From the NCBI GenBank assembly GCA_964423545.1, contig CAYRFV010000078.1, positions 1-20,821 of the forward strand: a DNA stretch of 20,821 bases, in the 5' to 3' direction. The DNA is from JALOOE01 sp964423545 (GTDB lineage: Bacteria; Chloroflexota; Anaerolineae; CG2-30-64-16). Numbering within the stretch: the stretch's first letter is position 1; the number at the start of each line of letters is the position of its first letter. Shown one piece after another: positions 1-6,954 of the stretch. The notes beneath the pieces are model-generated. The model was not told the DNA's origin, made no database searches, and saw only the letters and a program-made list of their open reading frames with translations. Position numbers and translations under genes: made by a program.

Positions 1-70
1 TAGTGCAACCGGTCGGTGGCGACGGTGCGCCGCGCCCGACGCCCACACCCACCGCAATGGGGAGTCTTCA
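1..70 (+). other. Leader region upstream of rpsJ
   Basis: This stretch holds no supportable gene. It contains a G/C-rich imperfect inverted repeat (GTGGCG near 16-21 against CGCCCAC at 40-46) and ends in a GGGGAG ribosome binding site just ahead of the rpsJ start. Any operon promoter or an upstream gene such as tuf would lie outside the window. The hairpin could be a leader structure but is weak evidence on its own. Confidence 0.3.
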
Positions 71-379
71 ATGGCAAAGAACAGGATTCGTATCCGGCTT
101 AAGGCTTTCGATCATCGCGTCTTGGATGACTCGGTCCGCAAGATCGTGGATGCTGCCGAGCGCACAGGCGCCGCAGTCGTCGGTCCTGTGCCGCTGCCCA
201 CCAAGATCGAGCGTTTCACGGTCAATCGCGCGGCCTTTATCGACAAGGACAGCCGCGAGCAGTTCGAAATCCGAACGCATAAGCGCCTGATCGACGTGGT
301 CGATCCGGGCGCAAAAACGATCGAAAACCTGACCAAGCTGGACTTGCCGGCCGGCGTCGATATCGAGATCAAGCTGTGA
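71..379 (+). CDS. rpsJ: 30S ribosomal protein S10
   Basis: S10 is a protein of the 30S head and, as NusE, also takes part in transcription antitermination with NusB. The 102-residue product has normal family length. It opens with MAKNRIRIRLKAFDHRVLD, and the middle has the family block GPVPLPTKIERFTV followed by FEIRTHKRLIDV. The ATG at 71 follows a GGGGAG site by six bases. It is the first gene of the cluster, with rplC 145 bases downstream. The stop codon TGA at 377-379 overlaps the first unit of a seven-base repeat array. Confidence 0.98.
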   Translation: MAKNRIRIRLKAFDHRVLDDSVRKIVDAAERTGAAVVGPVPLPTKIERFTVNRAAFIDKDSREQFEIRTHKRLIDVVDPGAKTIENLTKLDLPAGVDIEIKL

Positions 380-465
380 TTGCGGAGCGCGAGTTTCGGA
401 ATGGAGATTGACCCCTGTTGGGGGTCAGCTCACAATTCGCAATGAGCACTCAAGAATCTGCAATC
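378..465 (+). repeat. Inverted heptad element, rpsJ-rplC spacer
   Basis: Five forward 7-base units run without gaps from 378 to 412: GATTGCG, GAGCGCG, AGTTTCG, GAATGGA, GATTGAC. Five inverted units run from 431 to 465; read on the minus strand they are GATTGCA, GATTCTT, GAGTGCT, CATTGCG, AATTGTG. Both arrays are exactly 35 bases. The centre folds as a perfect 7-bp hairpin, TGACCCC (409-415) with GGGGTCA (421-427) and a TGTTG loop. The GA of the rpsJ stop codon opens the first unit. The rest of the spacer (466-524) holds only the rplC ribosome binding site. Function is unknown. Confidence 0.7.
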
Positions 466-524
466 GGGTGGGATGATGCGGTTTCGCCGTCGGGGCGATA
501 TCACGGCAGTCCCAAGGAGGATCG

Positions 525-1172
525 ATGAAAGGGATCATGGGTCGTAAGGTGGGCATGACTCAGTTGCTCACCGACCGGGGCGAAGTGGTGCCGGTGACGA
601 TTATTGAGGCGGGGCCCTGTTACATCACCCAAATCAAGACCGCCGACAAGGATGGCTATACCGCCATCCAGTTGGGTTTCGACGAGACCAAGCAACGACG
701 GCTCACCAAGGGGCAGGTCGGCCATTTGAAACGCGAAGGGATGCCTCATGATGTGCCGATGCTGCGCGTCTTGCGCGAACTGCGCACGAAAAACATCGAT
801 GAGTATAAGATCGGACAGAAGATCCTGGCCGACATTTTCACGACCCACGAGCGGGTGGATGTGCTGGGCATTTCCAAGGGTCGCGGGTTCCAGGGCGGCG
901 TGAAGCGTTACGGCTTTCGCGGCGGTCCGCGAACGCACGGCCAGTCCGATCGCCTGCGCGCTCCTGGGGCGAGCAGCTCCGGCACGACGCCGGGCCGGCT
1001 CTACAAGGGCAAGCGGATGGCCGGACACATGGGCAACGCGCCCGTGACGATCGCCAATCTGCGGGTCGTGCTGGTGGATGCGGAACGCAATCTGTTGGCC
1101 TTGCGCGGTGCGGTGCCGGGCGCAAGGGGCAGCGTCGTGCTCATCACTGAAGCGCGAAAACAGGGGATTTGA
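525..1172 (+). CDS. rplC: 50S ribosomal protein L3
   Basis: L3 is an early assembly protein of the 50S subunit whose long loop reaches toward the peptidyl transferase centre. The 215-residue product begins MKGIMGRKVGMTQ, the typical bacterial start, and contains SKGRGFQGGVKRYGFRGGPRTHG in the extended loop and GRLYKGKRMAGHMG near residue 160. The ATG at 525 sits behind a strong AAGGAGG site. Its stop codon lies two bases before the preferred start of rplD, so the two are probably translationally coupled. Confidence 0.98.
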   Translation: MKGIMGRKVGMTQLLTDRGEVVPVTIIEAGPCYITQIKTADKDGYTAIQLGFDETKQRRLTKGQVGHLKREGMPHDVPMLRVLRELRTKNIDEYKIGQKILADIFTTHERVDVLGISKGRGFQGGVKRYGFRGGPRTHGQSDRLRAPGASSSGTTPGRLYKGKRMAGHMGNAPVTIANLRVVLVDAERNLLALRGAVPGARGSVVLITEARKQGI

Positions 1173-1174
1173 CG

Positions 1175-1795
1175 ATGCAAGTCACAATGATGAACATGGC
1201 GGGCGAGAAGGTCGGCGAGGTCGAGTTGGCCGACACCATCTTTGCCGCGCCCATTAACATCCCGTTGATGCATCAGGCAGTGACGCGCCAACTGGCCAAC
1301 GCGCGCCTCGGCACGGCGAAGGTCAAAGGCCGCAGTGAGGTTGCGGGCGGCGGGCGCAAGCCGTGGAAGCAGAAGGGCACCGGCCGGGCGCGTCAAGGGT
1401 CGACGCGGGCCGCGCAGTGGCGCGGCGGCGGCATCATTTTTGGGCCCACGCCGCGTTCCTATGAGCAGAAGCTGCCACGCAAGATGCGCCGTGCCGCCGT
1501 CTGTTCGGCCCTGTCCGTCAAGGCGGCTGAGGAGCGGGTGGTGGTGCTGGATGAGCTGGCGATGACCGAGCCCAAGACGCGCGAGATGTCGGCTCTGCTC
1601 AATCGGCTGGCGGTCGACTCCACCGCGTTGATCCTCATGGCCGGCGCCGATGAGACGGTGGAGCGCGCCAGCAGCAACCTGGCCGCCGTCACGCTGCTTC
1701 GGGCCGAATACGTCAACGTGCGCGATCTGCTGAATCATGACTACCTGGTCATCCCACAGAAAGCCCTGAGCGTGATCGAGGCGATCCTGGGCTAG
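1175..1795 (+). CDS. rplD: 50S ribosomal protein L4
   Basis: L4 (206 residues from this start) binds 23S rRNA, lines the exit tunnel, and in Escherichia coli represses its own operon. The tunnel loop is visible as KGRSEVAGGGRKPWKQKGTGRAR, followed by GGGIIFGPTPRSY. A TTG at 1169 would give two more residues and overlap rplC. The ATG at 1175 is preferred because an AGGGG site lies about eight bases upstream and it yields the common start MQVTMMN. No E. coli-style L4 target can be recognised in the short leader seen here. Confidence 0.95.
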   Translation: MQVTMMNMAGEKVGEVELADTIFAAPINIPLMHQAVTRQLANARLGTAKVKGRSEVAGGGRKPWKQKGTGRARQGSTRAAQWRGGGIIFGPTPRSYEQKLPRKMRRAAVCSALSVKAAEERVVVLDELAMTEPKTREMSALLNRLAVDSTALILMAGADETVERASSNLAAVTLLRAEYVNVRDLLNHDYLVIPQKALSVIEAILG

Positions 1796-1807
1796 GCGGA
1801 GGGTGAG

Positions 1808-2098
1808 ATGCACATCTATGACATTCTGAAGCGTCCGGTGGTCACCGAGAAGAGCAACGCCCAGGCTGAGGCTGTCCGCCAATACACCTTCGAGGTCGAT
1901 CAGCGGGCCAACAAGATCCAGATCAAGGACGCGGTGGAGATGGCCTTCAACGTGAAAGTGGTCGGCGTGAACATCATCAGTATCCCTGCCAAGCGCGGGC
2001 GATATGGGCGGTCGACCATTGTGAAGAAGCCGGCCCTCAAGAAGGCGGTCGTCACACTGGCGCCGGGCGGCACGATCCAGTTCTTTGAAGGCGTCTGA
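1808..2098 (+). CDS. rplW: 50S ribosomal protein L23
   Basis: L23 sits at the tunnel exit and docks trigger factor and the signal recognition particle. The 96-residue product has the family signature YDILKRPVVTEKS at residues 4-16 and the FEVDQRANKIQIKDAVE segment that packs on 23S rRNA. The C-terminus is GGTIQFFEGV. The start ATG follows GGAGGGTGAG directly. It lies 12 bases after rplD and 22 bases before rplB, with no sign of its own promoter. Confidence 0.97.
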   Translation: MHIYDILKRPVVTEKSNAQAEAVRQYTFEVDQRANKIQIKDAVEMAFNVKVVGVNIISIPAKRGRYGRSTIVKKPALKKAVVTLAPGGTIQFFEGV

Positions 2099-2120
2099 TA
2101 GGGGCTAAGGAGTTTGTTGC

Positions 2121-2951
2121 ATGGCAATCAAGGTTTACAAACCCACGAGTCCCGGTCGACGCGGGATGACAGGGTACGCTTTCGATGAAATCACGCGCGA
2201 CGCGCCGGAGCGTTCGCTCATTCGGCCTGCACGCACCATTTCGGGCCGCAACAACGTGGGGCGGGTGACGGTCCGGCATCGCGGCGGCGGACACAAGCGG
2301 TTGTATCGTCTGATCGACTTTCGCCGGGATAAGCTCGGTGTTCCGGGCCGGGTCGCGTCGATCGAATATGACCCCAATCGCTCGGCGCGCATCGCGCTGA
2401 TTGTCTATGCTGACGGCGAGAAGCGCTATATTCTGGCGCCGTTGGGTTTGCAGGTGGGCAGCCAGATCATGGCCGGCCCTGAGGCTGAAGTGCGCGTGGG
2501 CAATGCGATGCCGCTGAGGAATATCCCGCTGGGCACGGTGGTGCATAACGTCGAGCTGCAGCCAGGACGCGGCGGGCAGATGGCGCGGTCGGCTGGCGTA
2601 GGCGCGCAGTTGATGGCGAAAGAAGGGGAGTACGCCATGCTGCGGCTGCCGAGCGGCGAGCTGCGGCGGGTGCCGATGGTCTGCATGGCGACCATCGGTC
2701 AGGTCGGCAACACCGAGCATGCCAACCTCAGCATGGGCAAGGCGGGGCGCCGGCGCTGGCTGGGTTGGCGTCCGCAAGTGCGTGGCACGGCCATGGAGCC
2801 GAATTCACACCCGCACGGCGGCGGCGAGGGTCGCACCGGAGTCGGCATGCCCAGCCCGAAGACGCCTTGGGGCAAGCCCGCGATGGGCTACAAGACGCGC
2901 AAGAACAAGCGCACCGATAAGTTCATTGTGCGCCGCCGCGCCAAGAAGTGA
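2121..2951 (+). CDS. rplB: 50S ribosomal protein L2
   Basis: L2 is a core 50S protein needed for subunit joining and peptidyl transfer. The 276-residue product has full family length. It has the RNA-binding N-terminal part (RHRGGGHKRLYRLIDFRR around residues 53-70), the KOW/SH3-like middle domain, and a C-terminal HPHGGGEGRTG loop that reaches the catalytic centre. The residues before that loop read AMEPNS rather than the more common AMNPVD, so the Asp next to the conserved His is a Ser. The start follows a TAAGGAG site. Confidence 0.98.
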   Translation: MAIKVYKPTSPGRRGMTGYAFDEITRDAPERSLIRPARTISGRNNVGRVTVRHRGGGHKRLYRLIDFRRDKLGVPGRVASIEYDPNRSARIALIVYADGEKRYILAPLGLQVGSQIMAGPEAEVRVGNAMPLRNIPLGTVVHNVELQPGRGGQMARSAGVGAQLMAKEGEYAMLRLPSGELRRVPMVCMATIGQVGNTEHANLSMGKAGRRRWLGWRPQVRGTAMEPNSHPHGGGEGRTGVGMPSPKTPWGKPAMGYKTRKNKRTDKFIVRRRAKK

Positions 2952-2965
2952 TGGGGGAATGACGT

Positions 2966-3247
2966 ATGTCGCGATCTCTTAGGAAAGGCCCGTACGTGCA
3001 GCCGAAGCTGCTGAAAAAGGTTGAAGCGATGAATCGCACCGGCAAGAAGCAGGTCATCAAGACCTGGTCGCGCGCTTCAACCGTGTTTCCGCAGATGGTT
3101 GGCCACACGATCGCTGTTCACGATGGCCGCCGCCATGTGCCCATCTATGTGGCCGAGAATATGGTCGGTCATAAGCTGGGTGAATTCGCGCCCACTCGCT
3201 TCTTCCGCGGCCACGTACGCAGTGAGAAGAAGACCACGACGCGCTAA
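2966..3247 (+). CDS. rpsS: 30S ribosomal protein S19
   Basis: S19 forms a complex with S13 in the 30S head and contacts the A-site finger and tRNA. The 93-residue product matches family length. It begins MSRSLRKGPYVQPKLLKKV and has the signature blocks IKTWSRASTVFPQMVGHTI and HKLGEFAPTRFFRGH. A GGGGGA site lies about eight bases ahead of the ATG. It sits 14 bases after rplB and 15 before rplV. Confidence 0.98.
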   Translation: MSRSLRKGPYVQPKLLKKVEAMNRTGKKQVIKTWSRASTVFPQMVGHTIAVHDGRRHVPIYVAENMVGHKLGEFAPTRFFRGHVRSEKKTTTR

Positions 3248-3262
3248 GCGAGAGGTGAGAGA

Positions 3263-3595
3263 ATGGCAACTCGGGCGGTAACGAAATATGTGGGCGTCTC
3301 GCCTCAGAAGGTGCGCCAGGTGATCGACCAGGTGCGGGGCATGCAGGCGGAGCAGGCGTTAGCGATGCTGCGTCACATGCCGCAGTCGGCGGCCCAGCCC
3401 GTTGCGAAGACCATTGCGTCGGCGCTGGCGAATGCCGATGAGAATGAGGGGCTATCGCGCGAGGACATGTACGTCGCCACGATTTCGGCGGACGGTGCGC
3501 CCTTGCGCAAGTGGCGGCGGTTCGGAGCTCGCGGGCGCTTCAAGCCCATCGTTCGTCGATCATCGCACATCACGGTTGTGCTTGAGGAACGTTAG
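3263..3595 (+). CDS. rplV: 50S ribosomal protein L22
   Basis: L22 binds all domains of 23S rRNA and its beta-hairpin lines the narrow part of the exit tunnel. The 110-residue product has the family core VSPQKVRQVIDQVRGM at residues 12-27. Its hairpin is followed by FKPIVRRSSHITVVLEE at the C-terminus. The tip of the hairpin reads WRRFGARGRF, close to the usual pattern. The start ATG follows GAGAGGTGAGAG. The next gene, rpsC, starts 13 bases downstream. Confidence 0.97.
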   Translation: MATRAVTKYVGVSPQKVRQVIDQVRGMQAEQALAMLRHMPQSAAQPVAKTIASALANADENEGLSREDMYVATISADGAPLRKWRRFGARGRFKPIVRRSSHITVVLEER

Positions 3596-3608
3596 TTAGG
3601 AGGCTGCT

Positions 3609-4250
3609 TTGGGCCGAAAAGTTCATCCTATTGGCTTTCGTCTGGGCACGGTGGAACAGCACCGCTCGCGTTGGTTTGCGGAACGCGATGAGTACAAGAC
3701 TTTGGTGAGCGAAGACCGCAGGATTCGGGCACTCGTGACCACGTCGCTGCCACAAGCGGCCATTTCTAAGGTCGAGATCGAGCGTTTCCCGCCCAATCAG
3801 GTGCGGGTGACGGTGCATTCGGCCAAGCCGGGAGTCATCATCGGCCGCAAGGGCGCGACGGTGAATACGCTGCGCAACGACCTGCAGCAGGTGACCAGCA
3901 AGAAGGTCAAGCTGGATATCGCCGAGATCGAGCATCCTGAAGTGGATGCTTTCCTGGTGGCCGAGAGCATTGCCGAGCAGCTTCAGCGCCGCATCTCCCA
4001 CAAGCGAGCCATGAAGCAGGCTGTGCTGCGGGCGCTCAAGAGCGGCGCAAAGGGCTGCATGATCCGTTGCGGCGGTCGTCTGGCAGGAGCCGAAATGGCG
4101 CGCGTGGAAACGGTGCGCGAGGGCCAGGTGCCTCGCCATACGCTGCGTGCGGAGATCGATTATGCCAGGAGCGAGGCCCTGACCACCTACGGCCGCATCG
4201 GCATCAAGGTCTGGATTTACAAGGGCGAGCACCTGCCTGGGACTGAGTGA
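3609..4250 (+). CDS. rpsC: 30S ribosomal protein S3
   Basis: S3 lines the mRNA entry tunnel on the 30S head and has helicase-like activity there with S4 and S5. The 213-residue product opens with MGRKVHPIGFRLG. It has a type II KH domain with the GVIIGRKGATV loop near residues 76-86, and the C-terminal domain with GCMIRCGGRLAGAEMAR. The start is TTG at 3609, chosen because AGGAGG lies about five bases before it and no ATG fits. The stop TGA overlaps the first unit of a heptad array. Confidence 0.97.
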   Translation: MGRKVHPIGFRLGTVEQHRSRWFAERDEYKTLVSEDRRIRALVTTSLPQAAISKVEIERFPPNQVRVTVHSAKPGVIIGRKGATVNTLRNDLQQVTSKKVKLDIAEIEHPEVDAFLVAESIAEQLQRRISHKRAMKQAVLRALKSGAKGCMIRCGGRLAGAEMARVETVREGQVPRHTLRAEIDYARSEALTTYGRIGIKVWIYKGEHLPGTE

Positions 4251-4346
4251 TTGCGGATCGGCGATTCCGGATTTCGGATTGATCGTGCCTCGTGTGAGTC
4301 GAGTGCATGGGCCCCATCCGCCATCCGTCATCGAGAATCCGAGATG
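4249..4346 (+). repeat. Inverted heptad element, rpsC-rplP spacer
   Basis: Five forward units fill 4249-4283: GATTGCG, GATCGGC, GATTCCG, GATTTCG, GATTGAT. Five inverted units fill 4312-4346; on the minus strand they read CATCTCG, GATTCTC, GATGACG, GATGGCG, GATGGGG. Between them is a small imperfect stem (CTCG with CGAG around 4289-4304). The rpsC stop codon supplies the GA of the first unit, exactly as in the rpsJ spacer. The inverted half ends just before the rplP ribosome binding site. Confidence 0.7.
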
Positions 4347-4357
4347 GAGTTGCGTTT

Positions 4358-4780
4358 ATGTTGATGCCAAAGCGCGTGAAATACCGCAAAGTCCACCGTG
4401 GACGCAGGCGGGGTGTGGCCAGCCGCGGCAACCAGGTCTCGTTTGGCGATTACGGCTTGCAGGCCCTGGCGCCCGCATGGCTGAGCAGTCGCCAGATCGA
4501 GGCGGCGCGGCGCGCAATTGTCCGTTATTTGCGTCGCGGCGGAAAGTTGTGGATTCGCGTCTTTCCCGATCATGCCGTGACGAAGCGTCCGGCGGAGACC
4601 CGCATGGGTGGCGGCAAAGGCGCAGTGGAGTATTGGGCGGCAGTGGTGCGTCCGGGCCTGATGTTGTTCGAGGTGGCGGGTGTGACCGAGGAAGAGGCAA
4701 AGTCCGCCATGCGGTTGGCTTCTCACAAGCTGCCGATCGCGACGCAGTTCGTGCGCCGTGAGTTGGGGGAGGAAGCCTGA
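4358..4780 (+). CDS. rplP: 50S ribosomal protein L16
   Basis: L16 lies beside the A-site tRNA elbow in the 50S subunit. The 140-residue product starts MLMPKRVKYRKVHRGRRRG, the usual family opening, and includes VTKRPAETRMGGGKGAVEYW and the C-terminal block AMRLASHKLPIATQFV. An upstream ATG at 4307 is in frame but would add repeat-derived sequence, so 4358 is preferred, with GGAG about eight bases upstream. The last base of the stop codon is the first base of the rpmC start codon. Confidence 0.97.
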   Translation: MLMPKRVKYRKVHRGRRRGVASRGNQVSFGDYGLQALAPAWLSSRQIEAARRAIVRYLRRGGKLWIRVFPDHAVTKRPAETRMGGGKGAVEYWAAVVRPGLMLFEVAGVTEEEAKSAMRLASHKLPIATQFVRRELGEEA

Positions 4781-4986
4781 TGCGCCCGAGTGAGATTCGC
4801 AACCTGACGCAGGTCGAACTGGGACGTCACCTGGATGAAGCCTACCAGGAGATGTTCAACCTGCGCTTCCAGTACGCCACAGGCCAACTGAAGAACACCG
4901 CCCGCCTGGGCCAGGTGCGGCGCGAGATCGCCCGGCTGCGCTCCGTCATGCGCGAGCGCGAGCTGGCTGCGGCTCAGGAGGGATAG
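4780..4986 (+). CDS. rpmC: 50S ribosomal protein L29
   Basis: L29 is a small two-helix protein at the tunnel exit next to L23. The 68-residue product has the family pattern: MRPSEIRNLTQVEL, then EMFNLRFQYATGQLKN, then RREIARLRSVMRERE. The start overlaps the rplP stop by one base (TGATG), so translation is very likely coupled. The rpsQ start lies only two bases after its stop, so the three genes read as one translation unit. Confidence 0.96.
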   Translation: MRPSEIRNLTQVELGRHLDEAYQEMFNLRFQYATGQLKNTARLGQVRREIARLRSVMRERELAAAQEG

Positions 4987-4988
4987 GA

Positions 4989-5270
4989 ATGGAAGCTCAG
5001 CGAAAACGGCTGATCGGTGAAGTCGTCAGCGACAAGATGGACAAGACGGTGGTCGTGGTCGTGCGCCGCACCCGCCAGCACCCGTTGTACGGCAAGGTCA
5101 TCCGCGTGAGCAAGCGCTACAAGGCGCACGACGAGAAGAACGAGTGTAGGCTCGGTGACTCGGTGCGCATCGTCGAGTCCCAGCCGTACAGCAAGGACAA
5201 GCACTGGCGCGTTGAGGCGATCCTCCAGCGCTCGGTGCAGGTGGATACCGCGCCGTTGCGGGCGGAGTAG
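4989..5270 (+). CDS. rpsQ: 30S ribosomal protein S17
   Basis: S17 is a primary 16S rRNA-binding protein with an OB fold. The 93-residue product contains the recognisable blocks LIGEVVSDKMDKTVVVVVRR, HPLYGKVIRVSKRYKAHDE and the C-terminal LGDSVRIVESQPYSKDKHWR. The GGATAGGA sequence before the ATG serves as binding site and overlaps the end of rpmC. Ten bases separate it from rplN. Confidence 0.97.
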   Translation: MEAQRKRLIGEVVSDKMDKTVVVVVRRTRQHPLYGKVIRVSKRYKAHDEKNECRLGDSVRIVESQPYSKDKHWRVEAILQRSVQVDTAPLRAE

Positions 5271-5280
5271 AGGTGCAGCC

Positions 5281-5649
5281 ATGATTCAGCAGGAAACCAG
5301 GCTCAAGGTTGCCGACAATACCGGCGCCAAGGAGATCCTCTGCATCCGCGTGATCGGTGGCTCGACCCGGCGTTATGCCCATCTGGGCGATGTGATTATT
5401 GCCTCGGTCAAACAGGCGGCGCCCAACGGCGCGGTCAAGGAGGGCGAGGTGGTGCGGGCGGTGGTGGTGCGCACGACGTATCCGCAGGCCCGTCCCGATG
5501 GTTCGCACATCCGCTTCGACGACAACGCAGCGGTGATCATCGATCAGGCCCGGGCGCCGCGCGGCACGCGCATCTTTGGGCCGGTGGCTCGCGAACTGCG
5601 CGAGCGCGGTTTCATGCGCATCGTGTCGTTGGCGCCGGAAGTGCTGTGA
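5281..5649 (+). CDS. rplN: 50S ribosomal protein L14
   Basis: L14 forms part of the intersubunit bridge and binds the silencing factor RsfS in other bacteria. The 122-residue product has exact family length and starts MIQQETRLKVADNTGAKE. It contains RYAHLGDVIIASVKQAAPNG and ends FMRIVSLAPEVL. The reading frame stays open upstream to 5155, but that extension overlaps rpsQ and has no family similarity, so the ATG at 5281 is chosen. Confidence 0.97.
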   Translation: MIQQETRLKVADNTGAKEILCIRVIGGSTRRYAHLGDVIIASVKQAAPNGAVKEGEVVRAVVVRTTYPQARPDGSHIRFDDNAAVIIDQARAPRGTRIFGPVARELRERGFMRIVSLAPEVL

Positions 5650-5659
5650 GGTTGTGGCA

Positions 5660-6019
5660 ATGGATATTCGTAAGGGCGATAGGGTCGTAGTGATCGCCGG
5701 CGATGATCTTGGCGCTGAGGGCGAGGTTCACAGCGTGGTGCGGGCCAAGTGGGGCAAGGGACGCCGCTCGGGTGAACGCAAGCCGCAGGGCGACCGTGTC
5801 ATTGTGGCTGGCGTGAATCTGATCAGGAAGCACCAACGGCGCACCGGCAATATCAACACGCAGTTCGGCATTATCGAGCGTGAGGCCCCGATCCATGTCT
5901 CGAACGTGATGCTGATCTGCACGCGCTGTGGCAAGCCGACGCGCGTGGCGCATCGCGTGAACGCCGACGGCAGCCGGTCGCGCCTGTGCAAGAAGTGCGG
6001 TGAGTTGGTTGATGCGTGA
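5660..6019 (+). CDS. rplX: 50S ribosomal protein L24
   Basis: L24 is an assembly initiator of the 50S subunit with a KOW domain. The 119-residue product begins MDIRKGDRVVVIAGDDLG. The KOW motif is followed by an unusual basic stretch (WGKGRRSGERKPQGD, about residues 31-45) where most family members have a short turn. The C-terminus carries a four-cysteine ribbon at C87, C90, C110 and C113. The ATG at 5660 is ten bases after rplN, and the open frame upstream of it lies in rplN. The stop TGA lies in the first unit of a GTGAANC heptad array. Confidence 0.95.
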   Translation: MDIRKGDRVVVIAGDDLGAEGEVHSVVRAKWGKGRRSGERKPQGDRVIVAGVNLIRKHQRRTGNINTQFGIIEREAPIHVSNVMLICTRCGKPTRVAHRVNADGSRSRLCKKCGELVDA

Positions 6020-6105
6020 AATGTGAACCGTGAAGCGTGAGACGCACTCGGGCTGGAGACGCCGGCCCCGATGCATCTGCCCACGCGACACGTGTCACGT
6101 TTCTC
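6016..6105 (+). repeat. Inverted heptad element, rplX-rplE spacer
   Basis: This is a second sequence class of the heptad elements. Four forward units run 6016-6043: GTGAAAT, GTGAACC, GTGAAGC, GTGAGAC. Five inverted units run 6071-6105; on the minus strand they read GAGAAAC, GTGACAC, GTGTCGC, GTGGGCA, GATGCAT. The stop codon of rplX (6017-6019) is inside the first unit. The remaining spacer up to 6156 holds only the rplE ribosome binding site (AGGAG). Confidence 0.65.
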
Positions 6106-6156
6106 CTCCGCTCAGGACCGCTACGCCGGCCCTGTACACGGACAGGAGCAGAGAGA

Positions 6157-6702
6157 ATGGCTATCCCGAGATTGCTGGAACGGTACCGCAAGGAAGTGGC
6201 GCCGGCGCTCCAGAAAGAGTTCAACTACAGCAATGTGATGCAGGTGCCGCGCGTCGAGAAGGTCGTGCTCAACATCGGCATGGGCGAGGCGTTGCAGAAC
6301 GCGAAGGCGCTCGATGCTGCGCTGAACGATCTCACGATCATCGCCGGGCAGAAGCCGGTCTTTACGAAGGCCAAGCGTTCCATCGCCGCGTTCAAGCTGC
6401 GCGAAGGCAACACGATCGGCGTGACGGTGACACTGCGCAGCGAGCGGATGTGGAGCTTCCTGGATCGCCTGATGAATGTCGCATTGCCTCGCCTGCGTGA
6501 CTTTCGTGGGGTTTCGCCGGACTCGTTCGACGGCCGCGGCAACTACAGCTTGGGGCTGCGCGAGCAGTTGATCTGGCCCGAGATCAACTACGACAAGATC
6601 GATAAGGTGCGCGGCATGGCGGTGACGGTGGTCACCACAGCCAAGACCGACGAAGAGGGTCGCCGGTTGTTGGCGCTGCTGGGAATGCCTTTCCGCAAGT
6701 AG
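6157..6702 (+). CDS. rplE: 50S ribosomal protein L5
   Basis: L5 binds 5S rRNA and contacts the P-site tRNA and S13 across the subunit interface. The 181-residue product has normal length. It contains FNYSNVMQVPRVEKVVLNIGMG near the start, the block AGQKPVFTKAKRSIAAFKLR, and GNYSLGLREQLIWPEINYD. The frame opens upstream at 6037, but that part lies in the repeat spacer. The ATG at 6157 gives the family start MAIPRLLERYRKEV and is preceded by AGGAGCAGAGAGA. Confidence 0.97.
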   Translation: MAIPRLLERYRKEVAPALQKEFNYSNVMQVPRVEKVVLNIGMGEALQNAKALDAALNDLTIIAGQKPVFTKAKRSIAAFKLREGNTIGVTVTLRSERMWSFLDRLMNVALPRLRDFRGVSPDSFDGRGNYSLGLREQLIWPEINYDKIDKVRGMAVTVVTTAKTDEEGRRLLALLGMPFRK

Positions 6703-6722
6703 TGCAGTTCGATGGCGCAGTC

Positions 6723-6750
6723 CGGTGGGCGTTCCGGCAAGGAACCACCG
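6723..6750 (+). promoter_or_regulatory. RNA hairpin between rplE and rpsN
   Basis: CGGTG (6723-6727) and GTTCC (6731-6735) pair with GGAAC (6741-6745) and CACCG (6746-6750). The stem is two 5-bp segments split by a three-base bulge, with a GGCAA loop. It lies just before the rpsN ribosome binding site. It could tune translation of rpsN or mRNA stability; this is inference. No U-tract follows, so it is not an intrinsic terminator. Confidence 0.45.
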
Positions 6751-6768
6751 ACCGATAGGAGGAAATCA

Positions 6769-6951
6769 GTGGCCAAAACGTGCATGCCATATCGCGAGCA
6801 GCGACGCAAGTATGCGATCCGCGTGCGTCATCGCTGCAGCATCTGCGGCCGGCCGCGCGGGTATATGCGGCGATTCGACATGTGCCGCATCTGCTTCCGC
6901 GATCAGGCGCTGCGGGGCAATCTGCCGGGCGTGGTGAAGTCGAGCTGGTGA
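6769..6951 (+). CDS. rpsN: 30S ribosomal protein S14, zinc-binding type
   Basis: S14 assembles into the 30S head beside S3 and S10. At 60 residues this is the short zinc-ribbon (type Z) form. The metal ligands are visible as C23-x2-C26 and C39-x2-C42, in CSICGRP and CRICFRDQA, and it ends with NLPGVVKSSW. The start is GTG at 6769, chosen because TAGGAGGAA lies about five bases upstream. The frame extends back to 6712 without family similarity. Confidence 0.96.
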   Translation: MAKTCMPYREQRRKYAIRVRHRCSICGRPRGYMRRFDMCRICFRDQALRGNLPGVVKSSW

Positions 6952-6954
6952 GAT

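Noticed and set aside
3570..4331. Minus-strand open frame opposite rpsC
   Set aside because: Composition is typical of an antisense shadow, and rpsC is certain on the plus strand.
5576..5659. Longer N-terminus for L24 (and likewise for L14, L5, S13 and L15)
   Set aside because: The added residues lie in the preceding gene or in repeat spacers and do not resemble the families; the internal ATG has the proper context.
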